A DNA stretch of 64,000 bases from Jonquetella anthropi DSM 22815 (GCF_000237805.1 NZ_CM001376.1:791010-855009); one strand, 5' to 3'. Numbered from the stretch's first letter, positions 17,328-25,865 are shown. Program-made: numbers and translations. The notes: generated by a model not told the origin, from the sequence alone.

Positions 17328-18002
17328 ATGTCGTTTCATGAGCTTTTCAGCGACTCGGAAGCCTCTCAGGGGCGTTCGTACGCTATCGCGAATACCCTGA
17401 GGGACGCCATTTACCGAGGTCTGATACAGGAGAACGAGCAGCTCCATCAAAGCCAGCTGGCAGATCAGCTGGGCGTGAGCCCTATCCCGCTGCGCGAGGC
17501 TCTCAAACAGCTGGAGAGCGAAGGGCTCGTCCGATTCCAAGGCCGCCGCGGCGCTGTCGTGACGGGGCTGTCTTTGGCCGAGGCGCGGGAAATTTACGAT
17601 ATGATCACTTGGATTGAGTGCGGCGTGTTCCGCTTGGCGTTCCCTCTTCTGACTAAGCGCCTGTTGGACGACGAAGAACGGCTTTTGCAGACGATGGAGG
17701 CCGAGCCGGACGTGGTGGTATGGCGGGACCTGAACGCCCAATTTCACGCGTCGCTGTACGAGCCGGCCGATCGGCCGATGACGATGGACACGTTGGCTAC
17801 GCTGAGGCGGCAGGTTGACCGGTATATCCGCGTTCACTTGGACAGCATGAGGGACGAGTCGGAAAAACAGCACCGGCGGATTCTCCAAGCGGCAATAAAA
17901 GGAGACGTCGAGGAAGCGGTCGCGGCTCTGGCAGAACACTTGGAAAACACGTCCAAGGATCTGCAGGCGCACATGAGAAACCGCCGCCGCTCCCGCCGCT
18001 GA
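17328..18002 (+). CDS. GntR-family (FadR/FCD subfamily) transcriptional regulator
   Basis: A 224-residue regulator. Residues about 15-80 form the winged helix (ANTLRDAIYRGLIQENEQLH, QLADQLGVSPIPLREALKQL, EGLVRFQGRRGAVV), followed by the all-helical FCD ligand domain with potential metal-binding His residues in NAQFHASLY, KQHRRIL and ALAEHLENT. The ligand is probably a small carboxylate or amino acid. It is transcribed away from tdh-kbl, and an inverted repeat lies between them, so control of threonine catabolism is likely. It may also control the two hydrolase genes downstream. Start ATG at 17328 has GAGGTGAT upstream. Confidence 0.9.
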   Translation: MSFHELFSDSEASQGRSYAIANTLRDAIYRGLIQENEQLHQSQLADQLGVSPIPLREALKQLESEGLVRFQGRRGAVVTGLSLAEAREIYDMITWIECGVFRLAFPLLTKRLLDDEERLLQTMEAEPDVVVWRDLNAQFHASLYEPADRPMTMDTLATLRRQVDRYIRVHLDSMRDESEKQHRRILQAAIKGDVEEAVAALAEHLENTSKDLQAHMRNRRRSRR

Positions 18003-18074
18003 CGCTTTATCAACGGTGAGGTCTGACGGGTGTTTCTTCATGAATTTCATTGGCCTACGTAAGGAGGGGTTACT

Positions 18075-18623
18075 GTGACAGATCGACTGACGCGGTCGAA
18101 CGCTCTGACCGTTTTTATTGACCTTCAGGCTCGCCTTTTAGGGGCGATTCCGGACGGAGAAACTATCCTGAAACGCGCGTCTGATTTAGCCACCGTTTCT
18201 CGGACGCTGGGCGTCCCCTGCGTTTTGACCGAGCAGAATCCGGCAAAGTTAGGAGGCACAGACGCGCTGTTGCTCGGCGAGGTCCGAGAATCGCCCCGAG
18301 TGGAGAAAAAATGTTTTTCCTGCGCTGATTCGGAGCCTTTTATGGCCCTGTTGGAGAAAAGCGGGCGGAAAAACGTCATTCTGGCCGGAGTAGAAACTCA
18401 CATCTGCGTGTACATGACGGCGGTCGACCTGAAACGGCTTGGGTATGGCGTAACGGTTGTCATGGACTGCTGCTCCTGCCAGCGCCTCGAAGACGGACAG
18501 CTGGCCGCGGCAAATCTTCGCGCGTTAGGTATTCCAACTCTGCCCCTTGTGACGGTCGCCTATCGGCTTCTTCAGGAGGCAGGCACTCCGGAGTTTAAGG
18601 CCCTGCTGCCGCTGTTTCGATGA
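18075..18623 (+). CDS. Isochorismatase-family cysteine hydrolase
   Basis: A 182-residue hydrolase with the family triad visible: Asp in FIDLQARLL (residue about 16), Lys in VEKKCFSC, and the nucleophile Cys in GVETHICVYMTAVDL. The second half is the usual Rossmann-like sheet (VTVVMDCCSC). Members hydrolyse isochorismate, nicotinamide, N-carbamoyl or other amide substrates; short proteins of this size with no further domain (YcaC/hydrolase group) rarely have a known substrate. GTG at 18075 has AAGGAGG upstream. It overlaps the next gene by four bases. Confidence 0.85.
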   Translation: MTDRLTRSNALTVFIDLQARLLGAIPDGETILKRASDLATVSRTLGVPCVLTEQNPAKLGGTDALLLGEVRESPRVEKKCFSCADSEPFMALLEKSGRKNVILAGVETHICVYMTAVDLKRLGYGVTVVMDCCSCQRLEDGQLAAANLRALGIPTLPLVTVAYRLLQEAGTPEFKALLPLFR

Positions 18624-19480
18624 CGCCGCCGGAGGAACTCGCACAGAGGGTTTCAAGCTGGCCAAAGCCGGAGGAGCGTCCGGTTGTCGAGCCGCCCGGG
18701 GAAATAACGTTCTTGGGGACCGCGGGAACGCGGTTTGTCATGGTCACCCAGAGGCGCGCGTCCGGCGGCATGTGGATCAGGCTGCCGGAGGGGGATTTTT
18801 CAATCGATCCGGGGCCCGGCGCGTTGGTTCAGGCCTGTCGGCTGGGATTGATGAAAGATAGACGCCTCGAAGGGGTGCTTTTGACCCACCGGCACTTGGA
18901 TCACAGCAGCGACCTAAACGCTCTGACAGAAGCGATGGTAACCGGCAACCGAAAGCCCTGCGGACTCGTTGCCCTGCCTGTTGACGCTGTCACGGGGCCG
19001 GAACCGATCTTATTCAGCTACCTTCGCTCCAAACTCGCCCGGATTCACCTCTGGGCCGACGGACCGCTGGAGATTGGAAGCATCACTGTCAGCACGGTAC
19101 TGCTCCGTCACCACGGCGTCGAATGCCGGGGCCTTCGTTTTTCGTCGCCCTACTTCGCCGATTGGGGGATTTTAAGCGACACGTGCTACTTCCCTGAGCT
19201 GGCGGAGTTTTATCGAGGGTGTCACACCCTGATCGCCGACGTGACGCTGATGGAAAAAGTCAGGTGGATTCAGCACCTTTCCGTGCCGGACTTGCCGGAA
19301 CTGATGGCGTTAAGCCACGTCAGCAGGCTGGTGATGACCCACATGGGCAACGGGATTTTAGACGCTGGGCCGGAAAACTTAGCGCAGGCCCTCTCTACCC
19401 CTCAGTGTCTCGTCTGCGCGGCTTGTGACGGCATGACGCTCCGTCTTCCCGAGCCTACGAACCTGCCAATTGAAAAATAA
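18620..19480 (+). CDS. Metallo-beta-lactamase-fold hydrolase
   Basis: A 286-residue protein with the metal-binding motif THRHLDHSSDL (HxHxDH variant, residues about 90-100), an early GTAGTRFVMVTQRRASGGMW strand pair typical of the RNase Z-like/phosphodiesterase branch, a later His in LLRHHGVECRG, and WGILSDTCYFP as the third metal region, ending in MTHMGNG. The set points to a small-molecule or nucleotide phosphodiesterase or lactonase; the substrate is unknown. Translational coupling (ATGA) to the isochorismatase-like gene implies shared function. A strong terminator follows immediately. Confidence 0.85.
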   Translation: MTPPEELAQRVSSWPKPEERPVVEPPGEITFLGTAGTRFVMVTQRRASGGMWIRLPEGDFSIDPGPGALVQACRLGLMKDRRLEGVLLTHRHLDHSSDLNALTEAMVTGNRKPCGLVALPVDAVTGPEPILFSYLRSKLARIHLWADGPLEIGSITVSTVLLRHHGVECRGLRFSSPYFADWGILSDTCYFPELAEFYRGCHTLIADVTLMEKVRWIQHLSVPDLPELMALSHVSRLVMTHMGNGILDAGPENLAQALSTPQCLVCAACDGMTLRLPEPTNLPIEK

Positions 19481-19520
19481 AAAACGGCTGTCAGGATCAA
19501 TGCCCTGACAGCCGTTTTTT
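19481..19520. terminator. Bidirectional terminator
   Basis: AAAACGGCTGTCAGG (19481-19495) pairs with CCTGACAGCCGTTTT (19504-19518), followed on the plus strand by T residues and preceded by A residues that serve the minus strand. It separates two convergent operons; the stop codon of the minus-strand gene lies within it. Confidence 0.9.
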
Positions 19521-20100
19521 ATTCGTTAGGAGTCTCGCTCTCTTTGGAAGGAAAGAAGCTCTGAAGCACCCAAGCCTTTGCAGACGTGAACTTATCGGCA
19601 ATGCCGCTGCTCATCTGGCGAAGTGACTGCTCATACGACCGCAGTTGAGCGCTGATTCGCTCTAACGGACCGCTTTGAGCCTGACTTGAAGGCGTGACGA
19701 CCCGGTGGCAGGGCAGAAAAAGAGGCCACGGGTTTTGCCGCAGCGCCTTGACCACCGATGAGACGCTGCCGCTCAGGCCGCAGCTTTGAACGATCTCCTG
19801 CGGGGTAGCGGTCGCGCCGGGTTCCGGAAGGAGACGAATGATCGCCCCGTAGACTCGGCTGAAAAAAGGAGAGAGAGGCCGAGGCGTGCAGAGCGTCAGG
19901 TGCACGTCTTCGCCGTTCCAGACCGCGTTCCACGCATCGCTCAGCCAGTCGGGCACAAAATGGTTATTCTCTCGGGCCGTTGTCGCGCAAGTTGCCAGTA
20001 CTCCGCGGTCGCACCATTCCATCCACCAATTCCCCAGCGGGCTTGACAGCACGACCGAACCGGAAGGCGCTAAAAGACAGTGTTCAATGCTCAATGTCAT
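19519..20100 (-). CDS. O6-alkylguanine-DNA alkyltransferase-like protein
   Basis: A 193-residue protein. The C-terminal half has the alkyltransferase DNA-binding domain with ATPQEIVQSCGL, SSVVKALRQNPWPLFLPCHR and VV, that is the PCHRV active-site motif whose Cys accepts the alkyl group. The N-terminal half (residues 1-75) is a divergent ribonuclease-H-like domain. After the active site, the usual GGLxxK(R)xLLxxE segment is replaced by a poorly conserved helix (RISAQLRSYEQSLRQM), so substrate handling may differ from Ogt/Ada. It is the last gene of a four-gene operon, 18 bases after the ICMT-like gene. Confidence 0.82.
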   Translation of the reverse strand: MTLSIEHCLLAPSGSVVLSSPLGNWWMEWCDRGVLATCATTARENNHFVPDWLSDAWNAVWNGEDVHLTLCTPRPLSPFFSRVYGAIIRLLPEPGATATPQEIVQSCGLSGSVSSVVKALRQNPWPLFLPCHRVVTPSSQAQSGPLERISAQLRSYEQSLRQMSSGIADKFTSAKAWVLQSFFPSKESETPNE

Positions 20101-20118
20101 AGCTGGAGACCTCCGTGA

Positions 20119-20706
20119 TTACCAATACAGGCGTGACAGGATCAGAACAGTCGCGATCACCGTAGAAATCATCGTGTGAATCTCGCTCGTCCCGATAACG
20201 TCAAACGACCAAGGCCCGCTGAGCTCCTGAAGGCTTGGCAGACGGGGAATAAACGCTTTGACTTTTTTGCAGTAAGCGTCGTATTGAGCCCCAAAGCGGG
20301 CTTTGAGGAAAAGTTCCTCGTGCGGGACGATCAGCAGGACGTACACGCCGACGAACGCCGCGAGGAAAACGACCACCGCCGCCCAGCCGGCCATCAGGGC
20401 CCAGCCGAGGCCCATGATGCCGTTGGCCACGTAGAGCGGGTTTCGGACGATGCTGTACGGTCCCCACGTGGTCAGCTGAACGGCCTTCACCTTTTCGCCC
20501 CGGTAAAGGCGAATGCAGCCGGCCCCCCAGATTCTGAGCAGCTGTCCCAAGACGACCAGAACGCCGCCGGTCCAAGCGCGGCAGACCGAAGGCTTGGCGA
20601 GCAGAAGAATCAGGACGAACAGAAGGGTCCAGATGGCCCCGCGGTACTGAAACGTTAGGGCTCTCAGCCGGGCCAGATCAGGCCGCGTCGTTTCGCTCGG
20701 ACTCAT
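20119..20706 (-). CDS. ICMT/PEMT-family membrane methyltransferase
   Basis: A 195-residue membrane protein with four to five hydrophobic segments. The family signature is in the third quarter: TTWGPYSIVRNPLYVANGIM, then VPHEELFLKARFGAQYDAYC, which is the SAM-binding region of isoprenylcysteine carboxyl methyltransferase and related phospholipid N-methyltransferases. Bacterial members have few known substrates. ATG at 20706 is preferred (AAGGAG nine bases upstream) over an upstream TTG at 20724. The start overlaps the flippase-like gene by 29 bases, so translation is coupled. Confidence 0.82.
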   Translation of the reverse strand: MSPSETTRPDLARLRALTFQYRGAIWTLLFVLILLLAKPSVCRAWTGGVLVVLGQLLRIWGAGCIRLYRGEKVKAVQLTTWGPYSIVRNPLYVANGIMGLGWALMAGWAAVVVFLAAFVGVYVLLIVPHEELFLKARFGAQYDAYCKKVKAFIPRLPSLQELSGPWSFDVIGTSEIHTMISTVIATVLILSRLYW

Positions 20707-21742
20707 CGCCGTCATCTCCTTCAATGAGCTTTTCGGCCTGTCCCCAGCCGATCAGCTTGATGGCCACAAGACAGCCGAGGAAAATCGAAATGTACTCGGT
20801 CATAAAACGCCAGAAGATTGCCGTAACGCCGGCAAGGTTCCAAGGGACGAGCAGCCCGAAGAGCGCCGCCCCGCCGCCTTCTGCCACGCCGCTGGCGCCG
20901 GGTGTGGGGATGAAGTACAGAATGAACATGAACATCGCCTGAGCTGAGATGGCCTGAATGTAGTTGACCGGCAGACCCAAGGCGCAGATGAGAATCGGTA
21001 GCACGGAAAAAATAGCCATCAGCTGCAGTACAGACAACAAAACCGCTCCGAAAAAGGAACGCCGTCCGGCGCCCAACATGAGCCGAATGTTCGAGCTGTA
21101 ACTGTCCATCTCCTGCCCCAGCCGACGGTAGATCTTCAGCACCGGCAGGCGTTTCAGCCGCTTGAAGCGCCGAAGCCAGAGGGTAAACCGACCGATAAGC
21201 CGGCGCAGCGTTTCAGGGTGTACTACGCTGAAGATAAACACGGTCCAGACCACAACCGACAGCAGAAGGACGTAGATGAACACGCCGACCACAGCCTTGT
21301 GTCCGTGAAGCAGCTCCGGCGCCAAGAGTATCGCCGACGGGGCGGCAATGCTCAGGATAAACGTGGAAAGCAAGGTTCGAATCAGCGTGATCGCCACGCC
21401 GCTGCCGACAGGCACGCCGTCTCTTTTATAAAGGACGAACACCTGAAACGGGCCGCCGCCGACTTGCATCGGCGTTACCGCGCAGCCGAAATATAAAAGC
21501 CACGTCAGGAGCAGCCCCCGGCCGAACGTTATCTTGTAGCCCATCGAGCGGGCAACGAGACAGAACCGCCCGGCGTCGCACCCCCAAGAGGCGAAGACGG
21601 CCAGCAGGGCAAACGAGACAATTCTCCAATCTGCCGACGAAATGACGTCAAGAGCCTTTTTGTCAAGGCTTGACCAGATAACGACCGCGCTGACTCCCAT
21701 CGTGAGCAGCAGGAAGATGATCAGACCTCGCTTGAGACTCAT
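20678..21742 (-). CDS. Lysylphosphatidylglycerol synthase TM-domain (flippase-like) protein
   Basis: A 354-residue polytopic membrane protein with about seven to eight helices. It matches the UPF0104/LPG_synthase_TM family: LLAVFASWGCDAGRFCLVAR, FGRGLLLTWLLYFGCAVTPM, QVGGGPFQVFVLYKRDGVPV and PTPGASGVAEGGGAALFGLL. In MprF this domain flips aminoacylated lipids; stand-alone versions such as this one lack the acyl-transfer domain, so only lipid transport or an unknown role is inferred. It is coupled by ATGA to the upstream Cys-rich-tailed gene and overlaps the ICMT-like gene. Confidence 0.85.
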   Translation of the reverse strand: MSLKRGLIIFLLLTMGVSAVVIWSSLDKKALDVISSADWRIVSFALLAVFASWGCDAGRFCLVARSMGYKITFGRGLLLTWLLYFGCAVTPMQVGGGPFQVFVLYKRDGVPVGSGVAITLIRTLLSTFILSIAAPSAILLAPELLHGHKAVVGVFIYVLLLSVVVWTVFIFSVVHPETLRRLIGRFTLWLRRFKRLKRLPVLKIYRRLGQEMDSYSSNIRLMLGAGRRSFFGAVLLSVLQLMAIFSVLPILICALGLPVNYIQAISAQAMFMFILYFIPTPGASGVAEGGGAALFGLLVPWNLAGVTAIFWRFMTEYISIFLGCLVAIKLIGWGQAEKLIEGDDGDESERNDAA

Positions 21743-22374
21743 CTGGCGTCCTCCCCGCCGGCATGGCCGCCGCAGCAGGACTCACAGCAGCAACAGCCGC
21801 CTTCGTGCTCGCACCCGCACTCGTCTTCGTCGTCGCTGAACTCCTCAGACGCTTTCAGGTCGTTGATCAGGTCGTCCGCGAACTGCTGGGTCGCCGATGA
21901 GAAAGTCTCCCAGTCGCCTCGGAACTCTTCGCTGGAAACGTCAGACGACAGACGGCTTTTTAGGTCTGCGGCGAGTGAAAGGACCTTTTCGTACTCGTCG
22001 GTATCGACGTCGCATTCCGGGTAGGTCTGAACGACCATCTCGAGCGCTTGGCGGGCAAACTCCAAGCACTCAGCCATCTCATTTTCTGAGGAGACTCCGA
22101 CGCTCTGCTTCTCCGTTTGAACGTTTAAGTCTTTTTTTAGCTCAGAGAGAACTGCGATCCCGACGCCGTACTCGGACGCCGTGGTCACGTCGACGTCAAT
22201 ATCGTCTGGAACCGTCAAAAGGTCCTCTTCGCTCAGGGCTTCACCGTCTGAAATCATCTCTAAAATGACGCGGCCGTCCCATGCGAGTTCATCTCTTAAA
22301 GCCTGAAGAAGCTCGGCTCGGCTGAGAGGCGTGCCCTCGCTGGACCACTCGACGCCGTCGACAAAAAATCTCAC
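21739..22374 (-). CDS. Acidic protein with Cys/His-rich C-terminal tail, unknown
   Basis: A 211-residue protein I cannot assign to a family. It has no membrane segment. The N-terminal 60 residues look like a small beta/alpha domain (VRFFVDGVEWSSEGTPLSR), and the middle is acidic and helical. The last 30 residues hold nine Cys and two His (DDEDECGCEHEGG, CCCCESCCGGHAGG), likely to bind metal. GTG at 22374 is preferred because GGAAGGGG lies seven bases upstream; an upstream ATG at 22395 has no ribosome-binding site. An extended -10 (TGGTACAAT, 22415-22407) lies just ahead. It opens the operon with the flippase-like, ICMT-like and alkyltransferase-like genes. Confidence 0.75.
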   Translation of the reverse strand: MRFFVDGVEWSSEGTPLSRAELLQALRDELAWDGRVILEMISDGEALSEEDLLTVPDDIDVDVTTASEYGVGIAVLSELKKDLNVQTEKQSVGVSSENEMAECLEFARQALEMVVQTYPECDVDTDEYEKVLSLAADLKSRLSSDVSSEEFRGDWETFSSATQQFADDLINDLKASEEFSDDEDECGCEHEGGCCCCESCCGGHAGGEDAR

Positions 22375-22484
22375 GCGTTTTACCCCTTCCGTCATGGATT
22401 CGCCCTATTGTACCATTATTCAGTTCTTCAAGGAGAACAAGCGTCTGCAATTTACGGACGACCATTTATCGGAGCGTGATCTGC

Positions 22485-23330
22485 ATGGACGATAAAGCCG
22501 ATCGGGCCGGAGAACTGCCTGAAATCAGCCGGCGTATCAGGCGGCTGATTGGCCGCGCCATCTACCGGTTTGACTTGATTCACCCCGGCGACCGTATTGC
22601 CGTCGGGCTTTCTGGCGGCAAAGACAGCTCTCTTCTTCTCTACGCCTTGGCCTGTATGAAACGGTGGAGCCCCGTCAAATTTACGCTTCAGGCTCTGACA
22701 GTGGATATGACCGACGGCAACTGGGATACCCGGCCGATGGCCGCGCTGTGCGACATGCTCGATGTGCCCTACCAGGTCGTTACGTTTCCGGTTGTTAGCG
22801 CCATCGAAGGGCGGAACGAGCGATCGCCCTGCAGCTTCTGCGCCAACATTCGCCGGGGAATCCTGGACGGCACGGCGCGCCAGTTAGGCTGCAACTCGGT
22901 CGCTCTGGGCCATCATTTGGACGATACGGTTGAAACGGTTCTGATGAACCTCTTTCGGGGCGGAAGGTTTCGGGCGTATTTGCCCCGCCTGTATCAGGAC
23001 CGAAGTCAAGTGTGGGTCATTCGGCCGTTAGTCTACTTGACGGAGCGGCAGGTTCGCCTTGAAAACGAGCGTCTTGGCCTGACCCGTTTTCACCTGTCCT
23101 ACACCTGTCCTTTTTCTTCCGACACCGAGCGGGCGAGGACGAAAGAGTTAGTTCGGAAACTTGAGGAGACGTTCCCTTCGCTAAAGAGCAACGTCCAGCA
23201 CGCTTTGGAAACTTTGACAGAGGACGACCTTTGGCGTCACGTGTGTCAACTTCGGCGGGATGACCTTGGAGAAACGGGCAACCAACTTCGGAAGAAATCG
23301 GTAGAAGGGCTTCAAGAGGGACTCTCTTGA
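22485..23330 (+). CDS. ttcA: TtcA-family tRNA 2-thiolation PP-loop ATPase
   Basis: A 281-residue PP-loop protein with the ATP-binding VGLSGGKDSSLLLYAL, the Fe-S/sulfur-transfer pair CSFCANIRRGIL, and GHHLDDTVETVLMNLFRGGR, which together define the TtcA group. A further CPFSS lies in the C-terminal third. TtcA adds sulfur to C32 of tRNA using a [4Fe-4S] cluster. ATG at 22485 is chosen (GGAG ten bases upstream); a GTG nine bases earlier is too close to that site. It is divergent from the Cys-rich operon. Related PP-loop enzymes act on other tRNA positions, so specificity is inferred. Confidence 0.88.
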   Translation: MDDKADRAGELPEISRRIRRLIGRAIYRFDLIHPGDRIAVGLSGGKDSSLLLYALACMKRWSPVKFTLQALTVDMTDGNWDTRPMAALCDMLDVPYQVVTFPVVSAIEGRNERSPCSFCANIRRGILDGTARQLGCNSVALGHHLDDTVETVLMNLFRGGRFRAYLPRLYQDRSQVWVIRPLVYLTERQVRLENERLGLTRFHLSYTCPFSSDTERARTKELVRKLEETFPSLKSNVQHALETLTEDDLWRHVCQLRRDDLGETGNQLRKKSVEGLQEGLS

Positions 23331-23561
23331 GGTCCTTCTCCGCTTTTATGTTTCGTTCTGACTTTGAATTGGGGATGAAAGACGAGGACGAAACCGAAAG
23401 GTCAGGCGGCCAAGGCTCACTTTTGCATCAATACGTAAAAAGATGGCATTTGTTCCCAGAAGACTGTATAATACACACAAGTATGTTCGCGGGGGTTCTT
23501 TTTTTGTCGGCTCTTTGTGAATCGATGAACATATTGGAATATCAAATTAGGGGGATGCTGC

Positions 23562-24395
23562 ATGTTTAAGATCTTGGAAAAAAAGGCGATCATGCACAAC
23601 GAGTTTGATATCTGGATTGACGCTCCTCGCATTGCCAGAAACGGCCGTGCAGGACAGTTCTGCGTGCTCTGCCCGACGGAGACAGGCGAACGCATACCAC
23701 TGACGATTGCGGATTACGACCGAGAGGGCGGGCGTATTCGGATGATTTTCCAAGTGGTCGGGAAGACGACGAACCAGCTGGCTCATCTCGAGGTCGGCGA
23801 TTCGATTCATGATATCCTGGGCCCCCTCGGACGGCCCAGCGAAATTGAAAACTACGGCACTGTGCTGATGATCGGCGGCGGCGTGGGCATTGCTGCCCTA
23901 TATCCGATCCTGAAGGCTTTGAAGGAAGCTGGAAACAAGACAATTACCATCCTCGGCGGACGCACTTCAAACCTCGTCATCATGAAGGACGAGTGCGCCA
24001 AGTACTCGGACGAGTTGCTGATCACCACTGACGACGGCTCCGAAGGGATCAAGGGCGTCGTGACGACCGCGATGGACATGCTGGCCCAGAGAGGAGAAAA
24101 GGTTGACTACTGCTGGGCGATCGGTCCGTCCATCATGATGAAGTTCGCCTCGATGAAGGCCAAAGAGCTGAATATTCCCTGCTGGGTGTCCCTGAACCCG
24201 ATTATGATCGACGGTACTGGTATGTGCGGCGGCTGCCGGGTAACTGTCAACGGCGAGATCCGTTTCGCCTGCTGCGACGGCCCGGAGTTTGACGGCTGGG
24301 GTGTCAACTGGAACGAGTTTATGACGAGGCTTCGGCAATATAAGGACGAGGAAAAGATCTCGGCCGACAAATTTGCCGCTGAGGTAGGTGCTTAA
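23562..24395 (+). CDS. nfnA: NADH-dependent ferredoxin:NADP+ oxidoreductase, small subunit (NfnA)
   Basis: A 277-residue protein of the dihydroorotate dehydrogenase electron-transfer/ferredoxin-NADP reductase fold. It has an N-terminal FAD barrel (AGQFCVLCPTETGERIPLTI), an NAD-binding segment (VLMIGGGVGIAALYPILKAL) and a C-terminal [2Fe-2S] site (MCGGCRVTVNGEIRFACCDG). With NfnB it couples NADH and reduced ferredoxin to NADP+ reduction by electron bifurcation, a key redox balance in amino-acid fermenters. A TATAAT at 23467-23472 lies upstream with a weak -35. The gene ends one base before the nfnB start. An alternative name is sulfide dehydrogenase subunit SudB. Confidence 0.92.
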   Translation: MFKILEKKAIMHNEFDIWIDAPRIARNGRAGQFCVLCPTETGERIPLTIADYDREGGRIRMIFQVVGKTTNQLAHLEVGDSIHDILGPLGRPSEIENYGTVLMIGGGVGIAALYPILKALKEAGNKTITILGGRTSNLVIMKDECAKYSDELLITTDDGSEGIKGVVTTAMDMLAQRGEKVDYCWAIGPSIMMKFASMKAKELNIPCWVSLNPIMIDGTGMCGGCRVTVNGEIRFACCDGPEFDGWGVNWNEFMTRLRQYKDEEKISADKFAAEVGA

Positions 24396-24396
24396 C

Positions 24397-25842
24397 ATGG
24401 CTATCTCGCCGAAGAAAACTCCGATTTCAGAACAGGATCCCAAGGTCCGCGCGCATAACTTTAAAGAAGTCTGCTTGGGCTACACGCCAGAAGAAGCGAT
24501 GCAGGAGGCGTCCCGCTGCCTGAACTGCAAAAACACTCCCTGTGTCAAGGGCTGCCCGGTCAGCATCAATATCCCCGGGTTTATCAAGCAGGTAAAAGAG
24601 AACAACTTCCAAGGCGCTTGGGAGATCCTTTCTAGCTCAACCGCTCTGCCGGCGGTCTGCGGTCGGGTTTGCCCGCAGGAGAACCAGTGCGAGGGTCCCT
24701 GCACCGTCGGAAAGATAAAGAACCGGGCAACCGGCGAACAGAATGACTCTGTGGCCATCGGCAAGCTCGAGCGTTTTGTGGCCGACTGGAAAGCAACTCA
24801 GCCGAAGGCTCCCGCGGCTCCGATTCCCTACAACGGCAAGGGAAAAGTCGCCGTCGTCGGTTCCGGCCCGTCCAGCCTGACGGTTGCCGGAGATCTGGTG
24901 AAGCTGGGCTACAAAGTCAAGATTTTTGAGGCCCTGCACAAGGCCGGCGGCGTTCTGATGTACGGTATTCCTGAATTCCGTCTTCCCAAGACGGTCGTTC
25001 AGCACGAGATCGGCGGTCTAAAAGAGTTGGGCGTCGAGATTGAGTGCAACGTGATCGTCGGCCGTACGATGACCATTGAGGAACTTCGCAAGGAGTACGA
25101 CGCCGTCTATATCGCCACCGGCGCCGGCACGCCCAAGTTCGCCGGCGTCCCCGGCACCAACCTGAACGGCGTTTTCTCCGCCAGCGAGTACCTGACGCGG
25201 ATTAACCTGATGCACGGCTACGAGTTCCCCAATTTTGACACTCCGACGAAGAAGTCGAAGAACGTGTTTGTCATCGGCGGCGGCAACGTGGCAATGGACG
25301 CGGCCAGAAGCGCTCTGCGCCTTGGCGCTGAGTCGGTGACGGTCGTGTACCGCCGCTCGCTGGAAGAGCTGCCGGCCCGTATCGAAGAGTACCATCACGC
25401 GGTTGAAGAGGGCGTGAAGTTTGAGTTCCTCACCGCCCCGATGGAGTACTTGGGGTACGAAGGCGACGACAAGAACAAGATGGGCACTCTGGTGGGCATC
25501 AAGTGCATTCGGATGGAACTCGGCGAGCCCGACGAGTCCGGGCGGCGCCGCCCGGTGGAAAAGCCCGGCAGCGAGTTCGTCCAGGAGTGCGACACGATCA
25601 TCGAAGCCATCGGTCAGAGTTCAAACCGGGTGCTCCTTGACGCTTGGCCTGAGCTGAACACGACGAAACGCGGATATATCGTCGCGACCGAACCCGAAGG
25701 TGCTACGAGCGTCGAGGGCGTTTACGCCGGCGGCGATATCGTTACGGGCGCGGCCACGGTTATCCTCGCGATGGGCGCCGGCAAGGACGCGGCAAAGGCT
25801 ATCGACGAGTACCTGACGAAAAAAGCCGAAGCTAAGAAGTAG
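24397..25842 (+). CDS. nfnB: NADH-dependent ferredoxin:NADP+ oxidoreductase, large subunit (NfnB)
   Basis: A 481-residue glutamate-synthase-small-subunit-like flavoprotein. The N-terminus binds two [4Fe-4S] clusters (CLNCKNTPCVKGCPVSINIP and CGRVCPQENQCEGPC). The FAD site is VAVVGSGPSSLTVAGDLV and the NADPH site is VFVIGGGNVAMDAARSAL, followed by GVYAGGDIVTGAATVILAMG. No glutamate-synthase large subunit is nearby, and the adjacent nfnA fixes the bifurcating transhydrogenase assignment. ATG at 24397 follows GAGGTAGG; a GTG nine bases upstream is in frame but less well placed. Confidence 0.93.
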   Translation: MAISPKKTPISEQDPKVRAHNFKEVCLGYTPEEAMQEASRCLNCKNTPCVKGCPVSINIPGFIKQVKENNFQGAWEILSSSTALPAVCGRVCPQENQCEGPCTVGKIKNRATGEQNDSVAIGKLERFVADWKATQPKAPAAPIPYNGKGKVAVVGSGPSSLTVAGDLVKLGYKVKIFEALHKAGGVLMYGIPEFRLPKTVVQHEIGGLKELGVEIECNVIVGRTMTIEELRKEYDAVYIATGAGTPKFAGVPGTNLNGVFSASEYLTRINLMHGYEFPNFDTPTKKSKNVFVIGGGNVAMDAARSALRLGAESVTVVYRRSLEELPARIEEYHHAVEEGVKFEFLTAPMEYLGYEGDDKNKMGTLVGIKCIRMELGEPDESGRRRPVEKPGSEFVQECDTIIEAIGQSSNRVLLDAWPELNTTKRGYIVATEPEGATSVEGVYAGGDIVTGAATVILAMGAGKDAAKAIDEYLTKKAEAKK

Positions 25843-25865
25843 CCTCTCCAACGCGCAGGACTATT

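Noticed and set aside
17283-18050. 255-codon minus-strand frame over the GntR gene
   Set aside because: The GntR protein is clear on the other strand, and the frame would cross the shared promoter region.
23327-23569. 80-residue plus-strand frame between ttcA and nfnA
   Set aside because: It overlaps the ttcA stop and the TATAAT of the nfnA promoter, has no ribosome-binding site, and the composition is unlike a protein. It is better read as the nfnA 5' region.
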